Assembly: GCA_900073065.1 (NCBI GenBank)
Contig: FJOG01000026.1
Coordinates: 18,617 to 82,616, forward strand
Direction of reading: 5' to 3'
Length of the DNA stretch: 64,000 nt
Source: Phialocephala subalpina
Taxonomy: Eukaryota; Ascomycota; Leotiomycetes; Helotiales; Mollisiaceae
A program made the translations under genes and the position numbers. The notes beneath the pieces are model-generated. The model had not been told where the DNA came from, ran no database searches, and saw only the letters and a program-made list of their open reading frames with translations. This document shows, one piece after another, positions 32,396 to 44,398 of the stretch (its first letter is position 1; every line of letters begins with the position of its first letter).

Positions 32396-33758
32396 TGTAT
32401 GACAGCGGAGGAGATACCACAAAAGGTTGTTGTTGTTGTTTGTTGATTTTCATTTTCGGCGTCGAGAGCAACTGGTATATAAATATGTGTTTAAGTCGTT
32501 ATTTACTGTGGGCTTTTATAAATCTGGGTCGAAGGGCTCGGTGTCTGGAGTTTGGAATGGAGTATGGAGGAAGCGTGGAGTGGATGGAGTTGAGGCAATA
32601 CCTTTGATTTTATGCATACGAAGCCTGGGCGGATTACTCTGTAGCTACTGTCATTTTCACAGTGGTAGTGGCTTGCTATTGTCTCTCGGACTCTGAGGCT
32701 CACTAGTGGGAGATGTGGAGCGGGGATGAGTGAGGAAAATGATAAGAGTAGTTTATGAGAAGAAAATGAAGCATAGTATCAAAATTTCATTTGTTGGTGA
32801 TGCTACGTGATGAGGTCACGTTCGTGTGTATGAATGAGAGGTGAAGCTCGACTTAATGTTCTTGCTTCCAATCTATATGTCCAGAGTTTCAATTGAAGAT
32901 CAAGTCCTGCCTTTCAGTGTTGAACCTTTGCAGGCTATGCTCTTCCTATGCCTTGCCCACTAGCAACTTGATCCCGACCTGCCCTTTGCTGTATCAATGG
33001 GATTCATTACTCACAGTCAATGTCACAACCGGGGTCATTGTTCTAGCTCAAAATGCGTCAGGTCAAATAAATGCTCTTCATTTATGACTATCATAAACCA
33101 GTGCAAGTATCAAATCTGTCTACGTTCAACGCCAGCTCCCAGCATGAAAAGCAACCAGTCACACCCAGCAACGCAATAAAGACCATTCTTCATAATGCAT
33201 TTGTTCTCAAAAATCCTATATACTTTGCGCCCCCAATCATCAATCTCAACACCATTCCCTCTGCTCCGTCAAATTATCGCAGCAGTTCTCCAGATGGTAC
33301 AGCCCAGCTCGAATCTGAATTGAGAGGAAGCATGATGAGAGAGTCAATGTCAATATGTGTGTTATGATGCGCCCTTGTCCGTCCGTCCATCCATGTTCCA
33401 AACCCCGTGTCCTCCCTTCCGTCTGTGCATGCAAAAGGAGTCGACCGCTAAACAGAGCAGGAAAGGTAGGGAGTTTGACCGAGAAACCGGAGACGCCAGG
33501 GTGGATGCAGTAGATGATAGGAAACAATGGGAAATTGATGCAGGTGGTGGTACTCTAAGCAATCGATGTTGTGACAACGAACTAAGGTGCTAAGATGTCC
33601 TTTTGGGGATGTCAAATCAGGGCACACCAAGAGATGGGCGACCACTCGATGCTGAGATGTCGATGTTGAAATCCCATTCTCCTGTGAAGAGAAGATCAGT
33701 CAGTCTCTGTCTTGGTGATGAAGAAACAGTGCTGGGTGGCGTATCAAGATCAAGGGGA
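32396..33758. other. Intergenic region
   Basis: This 1.36-kb stretch lies between convergent genes. A GTTGTT run (about 32426-32440) follows the EXO1 stop. Short open frames are scattered on both strands but none resembles a known protein. Confidence 0.5.
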
Positions 33759-35377
33759 TCAATTATTGTTGGACCACTTCCACACACCATTTGCAAGATT
33801 GTCAGCTGTGTCTGCGAGGAGGATGACTCGTCGCTTGTTGCAGTATGAGGTCTTGTCCATGATTTCCACCTTCAACTTGGCATTTGCGAGCTCGTCGACC
33901 GGCTTCTCGAACATTTCTGATAGAGCTTCAACAGCCATTTCCAGATCCTTCTGATTGTCCTCAAACATCTCGGTGAGATTGTTGCGTGCGAGATAGAATG
34001 CGAAAGCATAGGTCCACTTCAGGGTCTGACGGCAAGTCTGCAGAGCATGGGAGGCTGAGTTCAAGTACTGCACTTCAATCCAGGACATGCCAGACGCAGT
34101 TTGTAGTGAGATCATCTTCTTCTCGGTCTTTGTGAAGATGTCCTTGTCGAGCTTCGCAGATTGTTCGTGGTTGGCATATCGGTTGTAGTAGTGTAGGTAT
34201 CTCTCAAGGGAGACTCGAGATTTGGCTTGCGCATCGCGAGCTTCCGAACCACTCTTCTCCTCGAATCTGTTGCAGTTGTACCAGCTGGTGCCGTGCTCTG
34301 ACCACAATCCCATGCACATCCAACAGAACTCGTGCTTGCATTTTCTGCAGGTCATATGGTTGCATCCTCCGTTCTTCTCGATTGTAGAGTTGCACTTGGG
34401 GCATTCCTTCGTATTAGCAGAGATCCAGTTCGCAGTTTCTGAGTCATCAGCACACTTCTTGAGCCACTTCTTAACCAGTTCACAGGGAGCAGGTTGGTGG
34501 TCTGGCAGGGCACATCCAAAACAGAAACGGTGCTTGCAGTCACAGGCAACCGTTGGAACCACCTTGTCAAGATCCTTCTTCTTGATCCCACACTCGATAG
34601 CATTCTGACAATCAGGAGCAGGGCACCATTTCATCTGTTCCTTATCCTCAACATATGTTCTGGTGAGTAACTCGTGGTATCTGTTCTGCAGGTCTGACGT
34701 AACCAGCAAGTCTAGAGATTTGGCATCCAAAATTCGTTTGCACCCATCCTGAGGGCATTGGATCCGGGCAGCCTCCCCTTCTTCCTTGATCTTCTGGTTC
34801 AGGTATTGTCCGTAACAATCCGCGCAGTATCGATGGCCGCACTTCATAGCGAATGACTTAAGCCCAGGCTCATCCTCGCAGCAGATGTCGCACATGAAGC
34901 CAGGAATAACCTCAAGCTTTGGCGGACCGGTCGTACTTGGCCCCAAACCAGCATCCTCAAGAACCTTCTTTGGTCGGTCCATATAGTCCTCGATTAACCG
35001 CTCTTTGTTCCATCGGAAGTGTCTTAGCAAGATCGCAGCGTCCTCTTTTCGAATGTCGAGAATCATATTGACTTCGTCGATGAGGTCATCTTGCTGAGCC
35101 TGAATGTCATCTGGGTGGTAGACCTTGAAGTTCGTATCGAATGTTCTCTTCTCCTTCTTGACTTGTTCCTTCTGGGTGTATCCAAGGTCGGGTTCAGGTT
35201 CGTCGAAACCGAAATCTGTCCCTCGTAGTGATGTCAGCATCTGAGGCATTATGGTACGAGGGGAAACACGGTCGGAAATGGACAGAACTTACCATCTACA
35301 GATCCGTTATCATTATCACTGTCTTCCAAGACGTCTTCCTCCTCGCTGGACATGTTGAAATCATCGTCGGAATCCAT
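33759..35377 (-). CDS. Ariadne-type RBR E3 ubiquitin ligase
   Basis: Exons 35377-35293 and 35215-33759 encode 513 aa. An acidic N-terminus (MDSDDDFNMSSEEEDV) leads to the UBA-like region (about 65-110). RING1 begins at CDICCEDEP with CGHRYCADCY (about 135-185), the IBR at WCPAPDC...CKHRFCFGC (about 205-255), and RING2 at ECPKCNSTIEKNGGCNHMTC (about 295-335). The catalytic Cys of the RING-HECT hybrid mechanism is Cys313, in GGCNHM. The C-terminal helical Ariadne domain (LERYLHYYNRYANHEQSA onward) normally inhibits RING2 until a neddylated cullin binds. The length and order match human HHARI and yeast Hel1. Intron donor GTAAGT; the in-frame ATG inside the intron (35249) would drop the acidic leader. 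Confidence 0.95.
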
Positions 35378-36306
35378 CGTGAGTGGCGTAGGGGGAGATG
35401 TTGCTGCAGCTGCTGAGGCGATCCTCTTGCTTGACCTTTTTGCAGGGTTGGAGGATGGTGCCGCCTCAGCTGCCTTCCTCTTCTTGGTTTGGGAAGAAAT
35501 TGTGTCGACGGTGGGGGGTGCTCGAAGTCGTCAGGAGGGGACGAGATTCAAGGCGCACAAGGCTGTGATTCGTTGGTGTTACGGAGCGTGACTCAGGCCG
35601 TTTGAGGGCGAGAGTGACGGGTCGTCGAGGGAGTGGGAGGTTGTCGCCTTGAGATCTTATAAGGCGCGTCGAGAGGTTGTTGGCGGGAGATATTGTTCGA
35701 AGGCTGGAAGGAAGCAACGAGATTGGGATGTCATCGATCAAGGAGCGGAAGTGCAAGGCGAGAAGAGTAATCAGCACGGGCACAACCGATAAGGTAACGA
35801 ACACGTGAATATAAGCTGCGAAGTCGACCGGACCGTTGCCGGAGAGGCTTTCTATGAGGTCTATGAATCTTCCAAACGTAGGTGTTCCGACGACGGTATT
35901 CCAGTTTTCTTAATTGTTGAGATTCATTTCGATATGGGATGAAAAGATGGTCGTCAATAAAGGTCACGTGCTGCACGTCACATCCCGGGAGAAGTCCGCA
36001 TTGAAAAGGAGCTTAAGCTGCAATCATATTCGGATCTTTTGGCATTGACGTTGTGTCTCCTTTTGTTTTACTCCTGAGTCCACGAAGCACTCCAGCCTGT
36101 CGACCTTGTTCTCCACCTGCATTGACGAAAATACACCCTGTGGTTTTTTTTTTTTTTTTGCAATAAGATAGGAGGGAAGATAGGTTGGATTTCCTCATCA
36201 AAATACCATAGATTCGTACCGTTCACTTCACGATGAACAAAGTATGCGTGATATGCAATTCTTCATTTTTGTACCAGGAAAGCACATCCTCTCAACACAA
36301 CTGGAT
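35378..36306. other. Intergenic region
   Basis: This 929-nt stretch lies upstream of the RBR ligase and downstream of the BNR gene. It contains a run of 16 T (36144-36159), near the presumed 3' end of the BNR transcript. No gene is seen. Confidence 0.5.
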
Positions 36307-37724
36307 CTAACTAGCTACTTTCAGACTCTTTGCTATGTCAATGACACTAACAGTAATCCTGTTATTGCTGGCTGGAGGCAAGTGCCCCCCTCCCATGATC
36401 AACAAATGATCAGTGTTGCACAACACCCTCAAGTGGCGAGTATAAGAAACCCCCTCCGGAGTCGGAACCGTCTTCCAAGCACCTTCAGCTCCCAATGCCT
36501 GATTCGTGAAGATCGGAGTCAAGGAACCAGAGCTGACAAGGATCGTACCATTAACTCCCCCTACTGGTGACCAGGTGATATACGGCGACGAAGTTGGTTG
36601 CGTGCCATCATTTGAAACCAAAGGCAGTCCGACAGAATTGTTGAAGTCGAGAGGATTTTCGTTGATACGGTAGTAAACAGGGAATTGATAGCCATTAGCT
36701 ACAACTGTTGGTCCCCCTCCGTACTCGTAGGTCATCATGTACTTTCCGTTCGGGAGCTTCGTGACGGTAGTCATGCCAGGACGATCGGTGTAAGTTGGAT
36801 AGGCGACATCGTCGACAGGAGCGTCCCAGGTGAGCAGATCTTTCGAGGTCTGGTGGACGAGTTTCTGACCGTGCAGTGGGTCCCGTTGATCGGAATAATA
36901 GGTGATGATATTTCCCTCGTAGTACATCAAGAACGGTTCCCAGATAGCTGGAATGCCATTGTCTGGAATGGCGGCTCCTCCAGAAGCAACACTACCATCT
37001 TGTTAGCAAGCGAAAGCCAAATATTTTGAGACTGCTCCAGAACTGAGAGCTTTCCCCCGGAGTCGGGTTCCTGTACAATATGAGAGCAAATGGCCATCAA
37101 AATAGACTTACTGCGACACAAAATTCCAAGTATATCCTTTGTCTAGACTAGCATAGATGTCGATCTTGGTGTAGTTGAGATCCGTAGGAATCGAGTTGGT
37201 AGCAAGAAGAACTGTTCCTGCTGGGTACTTTCCAACTTTTGTGGGAAGCTGTTTACCCGACATCCTTGAGTCAGTATACTTCTTTCAGACATGTTGGGAG
37301 TTATTCGAGAGTCAAATATCTGCTACTAGTATTGTAGCGAGTAGAACTCTTGAAAAGTGCCAGAAGGGGAAGTGAAGCTCAAGGCAAGTCGACCGACCTC
37401 ATACAAGAAAGGTTGATATCTCAAACCCCAACCATTGACTTGGTCCTGGACTTTGGCAATCTCTTTCCATGTTTCTCCACCATCAACACTCTTGAAAATA
37501 GGGGCATAGACAAGTGGTGGTTCAGGACTGTAGTTCTCCCATGTCGCCAACAGAACTCCGCCTTCGAGTTCAACTGTACGTGCATACAGAACTTGGGGAT
37601 CGGTATAATTGGACGGCGGGACGAAGACAGTGACGTTGGAGAAGGTGGAGAAGGGAGCTAGCTTAGGAGCCGCCACCACCCCTCCCACAAGCAACGAAAC
37701 AAAAGACAAAGCCTGAAGACGCAT
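36307..37724 (-). CDS. Secreted BNR/Asp-box (sialidase-fold) glycoside hydrolase-like protein
   Basis: Exons 37724-37398, 37248-37112 and 36991-36307 encode 382 aa. A signal peptide (MRLQALSFVSLLVGGVVA) is followed by a beta-propeller with Asp-box type repeats such as SVDGGETWKEI and SLDKGYTWNF, then WEPFLMYYEGN, YSDQRDPLHGQKLVHQ and TDRPGMTTVTKLPNGKYMMT. This matches a fungal family often annotated as sialidase-like, close to GH93 exo-arabinanases; the substrate cannot be told from sequence by eye. Intron 1 is long (149 nt) with an unusual GTCGGT donor, chosen because it restores the conserved join FLYE-LPTKVGKYPAGT. Reading straight on would stop at 37328. Intron 2 (118 nt) has GTAAGT and a GCTAAC branch site. 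Confidence 0.82.
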
Positions 37725-38364
37725 GGCTACAAGGAAGACGGTATGAAACAGGTACCGAATGCAACACAACAGAAGCAGGAACAATTCAACTTATACTCAC
37801 CCCAGGATCATCAGATCCTCGTCCCTGACCCCGAGGTACGTTAAAAAGCATCTCACCACGGAGAAATATTCTGATTACCCCGCATATTTGCCATAGAAGG
37901 AAGCCCTGAAGACGGGGCGGCTCCCTGCAAGACTGACATGGCGGTGGAAAAATAATAATCAATCTCCGCACTGCTCCCAGCTCCGGTAAAGTCAGTGTCG
38001 ATGTTGAGGCGCTCCAATGAGGAGAAAGGAGAGCAGCCGCTCCAGTGAAGTGACAGCGGCACTCCACCGGAGCTCTTTCCAGGGTATGGTATGATGCACG
38101 TGATTCTGCCTTCTTCAAAATGAGGAGGGTTGGTGGCTTGGGAAAGATCTGAGATGAGGATCTCAATTATAGAGAGGATGATAGTGATGAGAAGCTGAGA
38201 GAGAAGGGGGGGATGGTGATGGTGATGGTGATGGTGATGGGAGGACGGTCGTCACGCAATACAAACCATGCCGATCCTTCTCAGAAGCGAGAAAGACAAA
38301 ACCTGGGCTCCAGTCACCTTGCATGACCTCTCCTCCCAACAACCACTTTCACACCATCTTCAAA
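37725..38364. other. Divergent intergenic region
   Basis: This 640-nt stretch lies between the BNR gene (minus) and the peroxiredoxin gene (plus). It contains the GGTGAT microsatellite. No gene is seen. Confidence 0.5.
38212..38240 (+). repeat. GGTGAT microsatellite
   Basis: Five near-perfect GGTGAT/GATGGT units lie about 130 nt upstream of the peroxiredoxin start. It is a simple repeat and likely variable between isolates. Confidence 0.85.
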
Positions 38365-39169
38365 ATGGCCTCGATATTCGCCCTTCGCAGAGCTGCTCTT
38401 GCAGCATCACGACCAACGAGATCCTTCCACAGCTCAGCCAGAGCATTCATCAAGGTCGGAGATAAGCTTCCCAACCTCGATGTTTTGGTTGAGAACTCGC
38501 CTGGCAATAAGGTCAATTTGACCGAACTTGTCACAGGCAAGGCTTTGCTTATTGGTGTTCCTGCTGCTTTCAGTACGTCTTCTCGGTGTTCAAATTCACA
38601 AGATCTAAAGTTTTGATGTTCAATGGCAATTGGAAGATTGAGACAGGAGCTGATCACGCGTAATTAGGTCCTTCGTGCTCCAACTCTCATATTCCAGGTT
38701 ATATCAACCACAAGAACCTCAGGTCTGCTGGCGATGTCTTTGTCATTGCTGTCAATGATCCTTTCGTGTATGTGTTTCCCCACTTCCCGGACTTTCTATC
38801 AATTCTAACAAAATTTCCACAGCACCAAAGCTTGGGGAGCTTCGCTTGATCCTACCAGTAGCTCTGGTGTAAGTCATATTACGTCCAGTTTACTTCACAA
38901 GCCGAGAACTTACATAAACAGATCCGCTTCCTAGGTGACCCAACGGCCAAGTACACCGAGGCATTGGATCTTGCATTCGACGGCAGTGCTATCTTCGGTG
39001 GTCCACGAAGCAAGCGTTATGCCCTTGAAATTGAGGATGGCAAGGTTAAGGCCCTGCATGTCGAGCCTGACAACACAGGTCTTGATGGTGAGTCTTCTTC
39101 TTCGGTTTTCGAGAAAATCGTGGACTAACTATGGTTTCAGTGTCTGCCGCTGAGAAGGTCCTTGGTTGA
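38365..39169 (+). CDS. Prx5-type peroxiredoxin, probably mitochondrial
   Basis: Five exons (38365-38572, 38668-38767, 38823-38868, 38922-39087, 39141-39169) encode 182 aa. The N-terminus (MASIFALRRAALAASRPTRS) looks like a mitochondrial targeting sequence. The thioredoxin-like domain has KVNLTELVTGKALLIGVPAAF, then the peroxidatic Cys73 in SPSCSNSHIPGY, created across intron 1, and AVNDPFVTKAWG. I see no other Cys in the mature chain, so this looks like a 1-Cys enzyme whose partner thiol must be external. It would reduce hydrogen peroxide or alkyl peroxides. The Cys context differs slightly from the commoner PGAFTPTCS motif. All four introns keep the frame. Confidence 0.9.
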
Positions 39170-40775
39170 TTAACCTCAACCTAATTAATGGGCGTGAGGT
39201 TGGATGGAGAGCGGCGTGTATGATATGAGAAACAATAGTTGCATTGCATCCACAGGTACACTAAGGTTACCAAGCGTAGAATGAAGGCAGCCATTCATTC
39301 ATATGCCGTGTACCTGTTGGATCCTTGAGGCGAAGATATTCACAATAAGACATCTCGCACTTTCTCATCATTTATCCTCTCGCCTCCCTCTCTCTCTTTG
39401 CTTTTGCTTTGTCCTTTATCTCTTATCCGGTCATCCTCATCTATGTTCTATCCAGCATCCTCAACTGTACCTACACATAGTCCAAGTACCGCTTTAGATT
39501 CGGCTCAAATTAAGCACTATCGGTCCGGCAAGACAATAAAGTTATAATGCACGACAAGGTTTTGTATGAGTCAGGCCAGCACAGTGTTCTTGTAAATCCT
39601 TGCTCTAGATCACAAAAAGCAATGCTCACATATAGAAGGGAAAGAGTATGGTATCCGTGAGGCGCGTAAGTCCCATAAAAACCGCTTCGAGAGGCTACTA
39701 TCGCATACTTCTTTAACCAATGTCCGATCTTCTGTCCTGAATCTTGAGGATTTTGTTACATACATAGGGGCGGCAAGGCCGCCTCCAGCAGGATCTCCGC
39801 CAGGTTTCTTAGGACAATATCCGACTTCCTATCATGACCTTAGAGGTTTGGTTGCACGTCGCAGAATCGGCAGCACGAGAAGACGGGTGGGGCATCTGGC
39901 AGGGCCACCTGCTGGAGGAACTCCGCTGCGATATGCGCTTGTGGTCCCGCCGGATGTCCCGCTGAAGAAGTGCCCGCTCTGCGAGCAATGAACCCTTTTC
40001 AATGTCTGTCAAGCATTGGGAATATGGAAGCTTCCCAGATGTCGGTTGTAGATTCAAAAGTGAGGGCATCAACAGTCTTCCTGAAAGCAAGGAGAGACTA
40101 GAGACTGTTGCCGTCCTGATCTTGGAGAGGGCTTTCAGACCGAATGTCTAAATCATGTCAAGATTTGAACTGCCCTTTCCCTACTCGTAAATGCGATGTT
40201 GATAAGAGAGAAGGTATTGTTAACTCCTGCTTTGGCGATTCAAGGACCACCTTGCAGTATGAATGTTGGTGTACTAAGGGCTAGAGAAAAAAGGGCTCGA
40301 AGAAACGGACAACGCGACTGATAAGCATTGTAATTTTGGACGTGAGACTTCAAGTGTAAAAATAGATCACACAGAAAATAGACATTTATGATCCAAGAAC
40401 CATCCATTCTCTATTTTACGCTATTCCAGTCCGAGCTTGGGTTCTTGTCCCTCAGTAGCCGGATACCCCGTCTTCTGAACTCCATACAGTTTCGCTCCCA
40501 CGACTCCAGTTGCAAGTAAACTCCGTTGCGCCCTGAAGACCAAGCCCATTACGCAACCCCACGCCGGCCTCACCTGAGGTATGCCGCTTGATAATTTTGA
40601 GAATGAAATCCCACTAGATTATACAGTAAATTATGTCCATCAGAAAAGGTACTGTACGCTTTTGCGTTGTTTGAGAACCTCCATACTCAAGCTCACTAGC
40701 TCTAGGTCTCGACTGAACGATAGGGTGAATTTGATACGCAAAGAATGCATTTCGAGCTTGCACAAGCGTCGTTGA
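39170..40775. other. Long intergenic region
   Basis: This 1.6-kb stretch lies between convergent genes. The part at 39765-40000 is visibly richer in G and C than its surroundings and holds an 11-nt inverted repeat (39782-39792 and 39908-39918). I find no convincing protein or tRNA. Confidence 0.5.
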
Positions 40776-42272
40776 TCAAGGCCACATGCACTCATACATG
40801 AACATCCAGTCTCCGTACCAGCTCTCGAATCGACCGACTAAAGTGCTGAACTCGTCTCCCGGTGATTTCCACGCCCTCGATGCAATACCTCCAGTCATAA
40901 GATGCCTCTTGATAGCAATGTTCATGGTGAATGATGAGAACGAGCATCCAGTGAAGTGTGTGCTTTTCTGTAGAACCAAGAAATCGACCAAAGCCTGCTG
41001 ATCCCAGCTCAAATCCGTGAGGCGCTTGAGATCATCTCCCTTCAAGAGGTCGAGCTTCGAAGTCATGTTCATCCCCATCTTAGCATGGGCTTGTTCAGCG
41101 AATCTGTGTCCGTCCGTAGCATTGCCGCAGGCTAGGTATGCGTGCTTGAGACCATTCTTTTGTGCCGCTTCCAAGTATCCTGCCGTCTGTTGGTCGTAAT
41201 TGGGCCAGAATCCCAAAGCGTCGCTCTCGGTCCTAAGATGGACTCCAAGGTATGGGGTATTCAATGTCTCGTATTTCGGGTCCGGCTCGACGCCCACGAA
41301 TTTCGACATCTCGACAATCGTCTTAGCAGCAAGTTCTTGAACATCCTTCCTGATTCTCAGCAGGTCTCCAAATGTTGCTGCGAATTCTGGTCCGTCCCTG
41401 TAGATCGGCCATTCGAAGAATGTCGCCCACTTGAATCTGACCGTAGTAGGTTCCTCCACTGTTGGTATGACTTTCTGGACCTTCAGCCACTCGTCAAATT
41501 TCGGCCGGAACATGTCCAGATGTCGATTGACACCGCGCCCATCGCATCCATCCAAATCAAGATTCAAGTCCTTCGGGTAGAACTCCTTCTTCTCTCTCTT
41601 CTTCTCCGTATTTGGTATATCAGTTGCCTCATCGTAGATCGTCATCTGCGGACAATACGTCTCCATCGCATAGCGGAAATGATCCTCATCGAAGAAATAA
41701 TCGAATGGCTGCAAGCCCGTAGTGAAGATATTCGCCAAATCCGTGTCGCTGCGCCGCTGGATTTTAGGCAGAATAATTCCTGAAGCTCCAGCATCAATTG
41801 CGTATCGAATGCAAGTCAAGATGAAGTTTCGAATGTTTCCAATTCCTCCAGAATTATTGTCGCAGACGAAAATGAGGCCTGGGTGGTAGGTGGTCTCGTT
41901 GCAGGCTCGCGCCAGGGGCCATCCAACGTAGGGACCATTGAAGTCGAAGTCGTGGATGTTGAGCAGCGCTGGCGTAGATGGAGGAGCATCGAGCAGTGAT
42001 TGTGAGAATATTGGTTTATACTCCTCAGTCTCCGTCTGCGAGCCTGTCTTCGAGTCTTTCGAGGGTGTTGTGGCACCTGGCGCAGTGCTCGTTGAATCTG
42101 GCGTCTCCAGTATTCGCGGAGCTCCAAAGGGATTGAGAGGAATCTCCCAGACGAAGTGATTGATCAGAAGGACATTAATCACCAGCGCTGCAAACAGTGG
42201 CCAACGGTACTTGTACCACTTTATTCGCCATACGCCGGTGAGCATTTCGGAGACCAGGCCCTTCTGCACCAT
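40776..42272 (-). CDS. Golgi-type membrane protein, GDP-fucose protein O-fucosyltransferase-like
   Basis: This single-exon gene encodes 498 aa. A short cytosolic N-terminus is followed by one membrane anchor (about residues 24-43: WPLFAALVINVLLINHFVW) and a Ser/Thr-rich stem, giving type II topology. The catalytic-like domain has NNSGGIGNIRNFILTCIRYA, which resembles the N-terminal part of O-fucosyltransferase folds, and GVHLRTESDA at about 340, which matches the GDP-fucose-binding HLR segment. Near the end are FVL-Q-KSTHFTGCSFSSF-type residues typical of such enzymes. In fungi these proteins are widespread and poorly studied, and the acceptor is unknown. Sugar-nucleotide specificity is inferred from the family, not from a verified residue. 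Confidence 0.8.
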   Translation of the reverse strand: MVQKGLVSEMLTGVWRIKWYKYRWPLFAALVINVLLINHFVWEIPLNPFGAPRILETPDSTSTAPGATTPSKDSKTGSQTETEEYKPIFSQSLLDAPPSTPALLNIHDFDFNGPYVGWPLARACNETTYHPGLIFVCDNNSGGIGNIRNFILTCIRYAIDAGASGIILPKIQRRSDTDLANIFTTGLQPFDYFFDEDHFRYAMETYCPQMTIYDEATDIPNTEKKREKKEFYPKDLNLDLDGCDGRGVNRHLDMFRPKFDEWLKVQKVIPTVEEPTTVRFKWATFFEWPIYRDGPEFAATFGDLLRIRKDVQELAAKTIVEMSKFVGVEPDPKYETLNTPYLGVHLRTESDALGFWPNYDQQTAGYLEAAQKNGLKHAYLACGNATDGHRFAEQAHAKMGMNMTSKLDLLKGDDLKRLTDLSWDQQALVDFLVLQKSTHFTGCSFSSFTMNIAIKRHLMTGGIASRAWKSPGDEFSTLVGRFESWYGDWMFMYECMWP

Positions 42273-43462
42273 GGTAGAAGAGGAAAAGGAGGCGCTCGAA
42301 TAACTTTATACGGTAGTGAACGATGTCTCGCGGTAAAGCCAGACGTGAGCAAAAGAAAGGAATGTCGTCGATGCTCGACAGGTGAATGGTGATGTGTTAC
42401 ATTCCAACGCCGCCGAAATATTTGGGTAAGCTCGAGGTGGCTCCAGGAGATATCAGGCTGGGCTGGAACTTTTTGGGTCGTCGCGGAATCGGCACAATTC
42501 AGGCGTTGGAAGCCAAGACCCTGGATCAGCTCAACGCGCTGCACAATTCTATCTTAGTCATGAAAGCATCCAATCAATGTGTGGAGGAAGCGATGATCCA
42601 ACAAGAAGGATTGGGGGAACCGTTCCTTTTACGAGATTACGAGAAGAAGACGAGCTGGGGGCCGATACTGCTAATACTGCTAATACGGTCTGACATCAAG
42701 AATAGGGGTTCGGCACCGAGTGGGAACTTGGGAAGTGAACATCGAGATAATCTCATATCCGTTATGGAGAAGGATGGAGAAGGGACCAGGATTCCCTAGT
42801 CAGGACCGTAAGGCTGCGGACGCTCGAAAGGGGGGAGGTGATCAGCCTCGCCACCGTTACAGCCTCAGTAGCCAAGTGAAGCAAGCTATAGAGCTAGATC
42901 ATTGTTTTTTCACTTCCTTTCAGTTGTTCTCGGTTTTATCAGGTTTCATCCAATATTCCTTCAGCCAGGGGCAATGGGACCAGCGTTTATGAAACAGAGA
43001 CCTGCTTTCTCCAACAGTATGTTCTGGAAACTCAATATGCAAGCCACATATGATGGATGCAGATATATCAAACATCTCACATGCAAGGATACGACGGCGA
43101 TCTGAACACTCCCTCTGGACCAGAGACATATCGATGCAAGGCAGGTTGGGACTCAGGAAAACCGTCCCGATGAGAGTTTGAGAGGGAGGTGCTGCCAATG
43201 TTCCAATTTTGGACAAGAATTCAATTGCTTCCGTCCCGAGTGGGATCGCAGCTCAGCCTCCAAGTAAACCCAAATCAATCGCTACAACGCTGACCAAACT
43301 CCTCTACGCCGCCAAATACCATTCCCAGGTCATGCTTCACTTTTCAATCTCCCAGCAATTTGAACTCCTCCCGCCTCTGTCTTTGACTATCCCCGAACTC
43401 CCCCCTCCGCTTCCTCTCCACCCTCCTACCCCTCTCGACCACCGTCAAGATACTCATCACAG
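42273..43462. other. Intergenic region
   Basis: This 1.19-kb stretch lies between two minus-strand genes. A short CTGCTAATA tandem repeat lies at about 42667-42685. A 137-codon plus-strand open frame (42386-42799) has no features of a real protein. Confidence 0.45.
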
Positions 43463-44398
43463 CTAGCACCTCCCACTCCCCCCCAACCCCCTCATCCCAA
43501 TGCCCTCCCCCCTCCCTCTTCCCCCACTCAAAAACCTCATCATGCCCACCACACCCTTCGGATTCCTCCTCTTATCCCTATCTCCCCCTTCCCCAAGTCC
43601 TGCATATACTGCAACAACATCTCCCGTACTACAACGAAGAAGTTTGAGGCCGCCGGATTCTCGGCCGCGGTCACCGGGACGAAGGAAGGGACCGCTGGTG
43701 TAGCGCCATTCGAAACGCTCGCGGATTGGGGGAGAGGTATGCGGGAGGGTGTGGTGGAATGTGTGTTTTTCTGTACTGAACAACGCCCCCGACGATGGTG
43801 TCAGGGTTTCGGTGTGGAATTTCGTTCTTCTTTCCCTACTAACACTGGATCCCGAACTGCTCGAAGTGGAGTTCGAAGTCGAAGTCGAAGTAGAATTAGA
43901 TCTCGAATGCGGATTCGGGAGCGAGAAATTCACATCAAGTGTTGAGAAGTTCGCAGACACAGCTTTTGGAACAGCGGGGCAGAGAGTGAGTTCCGTATCT
44001 GGAGTAACTTGATGGAATTTCGCATAACTGAGCACGGTATTCGCTTTACTCGGTCCGGAGTGCAGTATCAAATCTGGTCTTCCTATGCTTTCTCCAGAAG
44101 AGCTTTCTCGCTGTACAGTGATGTAGAAGAGGTGCGGTGGAGCAGGAAGAGGTTTGAGATCGTTTGGTGAGGGAGCAGGAGAGGATGGTGAGAGAAGAAT
44201 GTCGGATCTTGAGCGAAAGAATGTGATGTCGCGGGGAAAGCGGGGGTAAGAGGGTTGTGTGGGTTGGTAGATTAGGAGGGGTGAGTGGGGAGTTGAGGTT
44301 GTGCTTGAGCTGATGGTTCTGCTGTGTCGAGAGGAGGAGTGTTCGTCGTCGAAGCCGAGGACTTCTTTCCATTTACTTCCTGCCGTTGATCTCGACAT
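43463..44398 (-). CDS. Hypothetical protein, 311 aa
   Basis: This single-exon gene has a product I do not recognise. The N-terminus is Ser/Thr/Pro-rich. A middle part (DLILHSGPSKANTVLSYAKF, about 110-130) and a later part (RERFEWRYTSGP, about 228-240) look folded. The WRYTSG...LKLLRCSTGDVVAVYA order recalls Tubby-like C-terminal folds of small ascomycete proteins, but this is weak. A Ser-rich linker separates the two blocks. The C-terminus is Gly/Arg-rich. There is no signal peptide or membrane segment. Confidence 0.65.
   Translation of the reverse strand: MSRSTAGSKWKEVLGFDDEHSSSRHSRTISSSTTSTPHSPLLIYQPTQPSYPRFPRDITFFRSRSDILLSPSSPAPSPNDLKPLPAPPHLFYITVQRESSSGESIGRPDLILHSGPSKANTVLSYAKFHQVTPDTELTLCPAVPKAVSANFSTLDVNFSLPNPHSRSNSTSTSTSNSTSSSSGSSVSRERRTKFHTETLTPSSGALFSTEKHTFHHTLPHTSPPIRERFEWRYTSGPFLRPGDRGRESGGLKLLRCSTGDVVAVYAGLGEGGDRDKRRNPKGVVGMMRFLSGGRGRGEGIGMRGLGGSGRC

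Noticed and set aside
33357..33593. Overlapping 65-93-codon open frames on both strands between EXO1 and the RBR gene
   Set aside because: None has a motif, and they contradict each other; this is probably 3' flanking DNA.
42386..42799. 137-codon plus-strand open frame
   Set aside because: It has no recognisable motif or splice extension and an uneven composition; it lies in the promoter zone of the fucosyltransferase-like gene.
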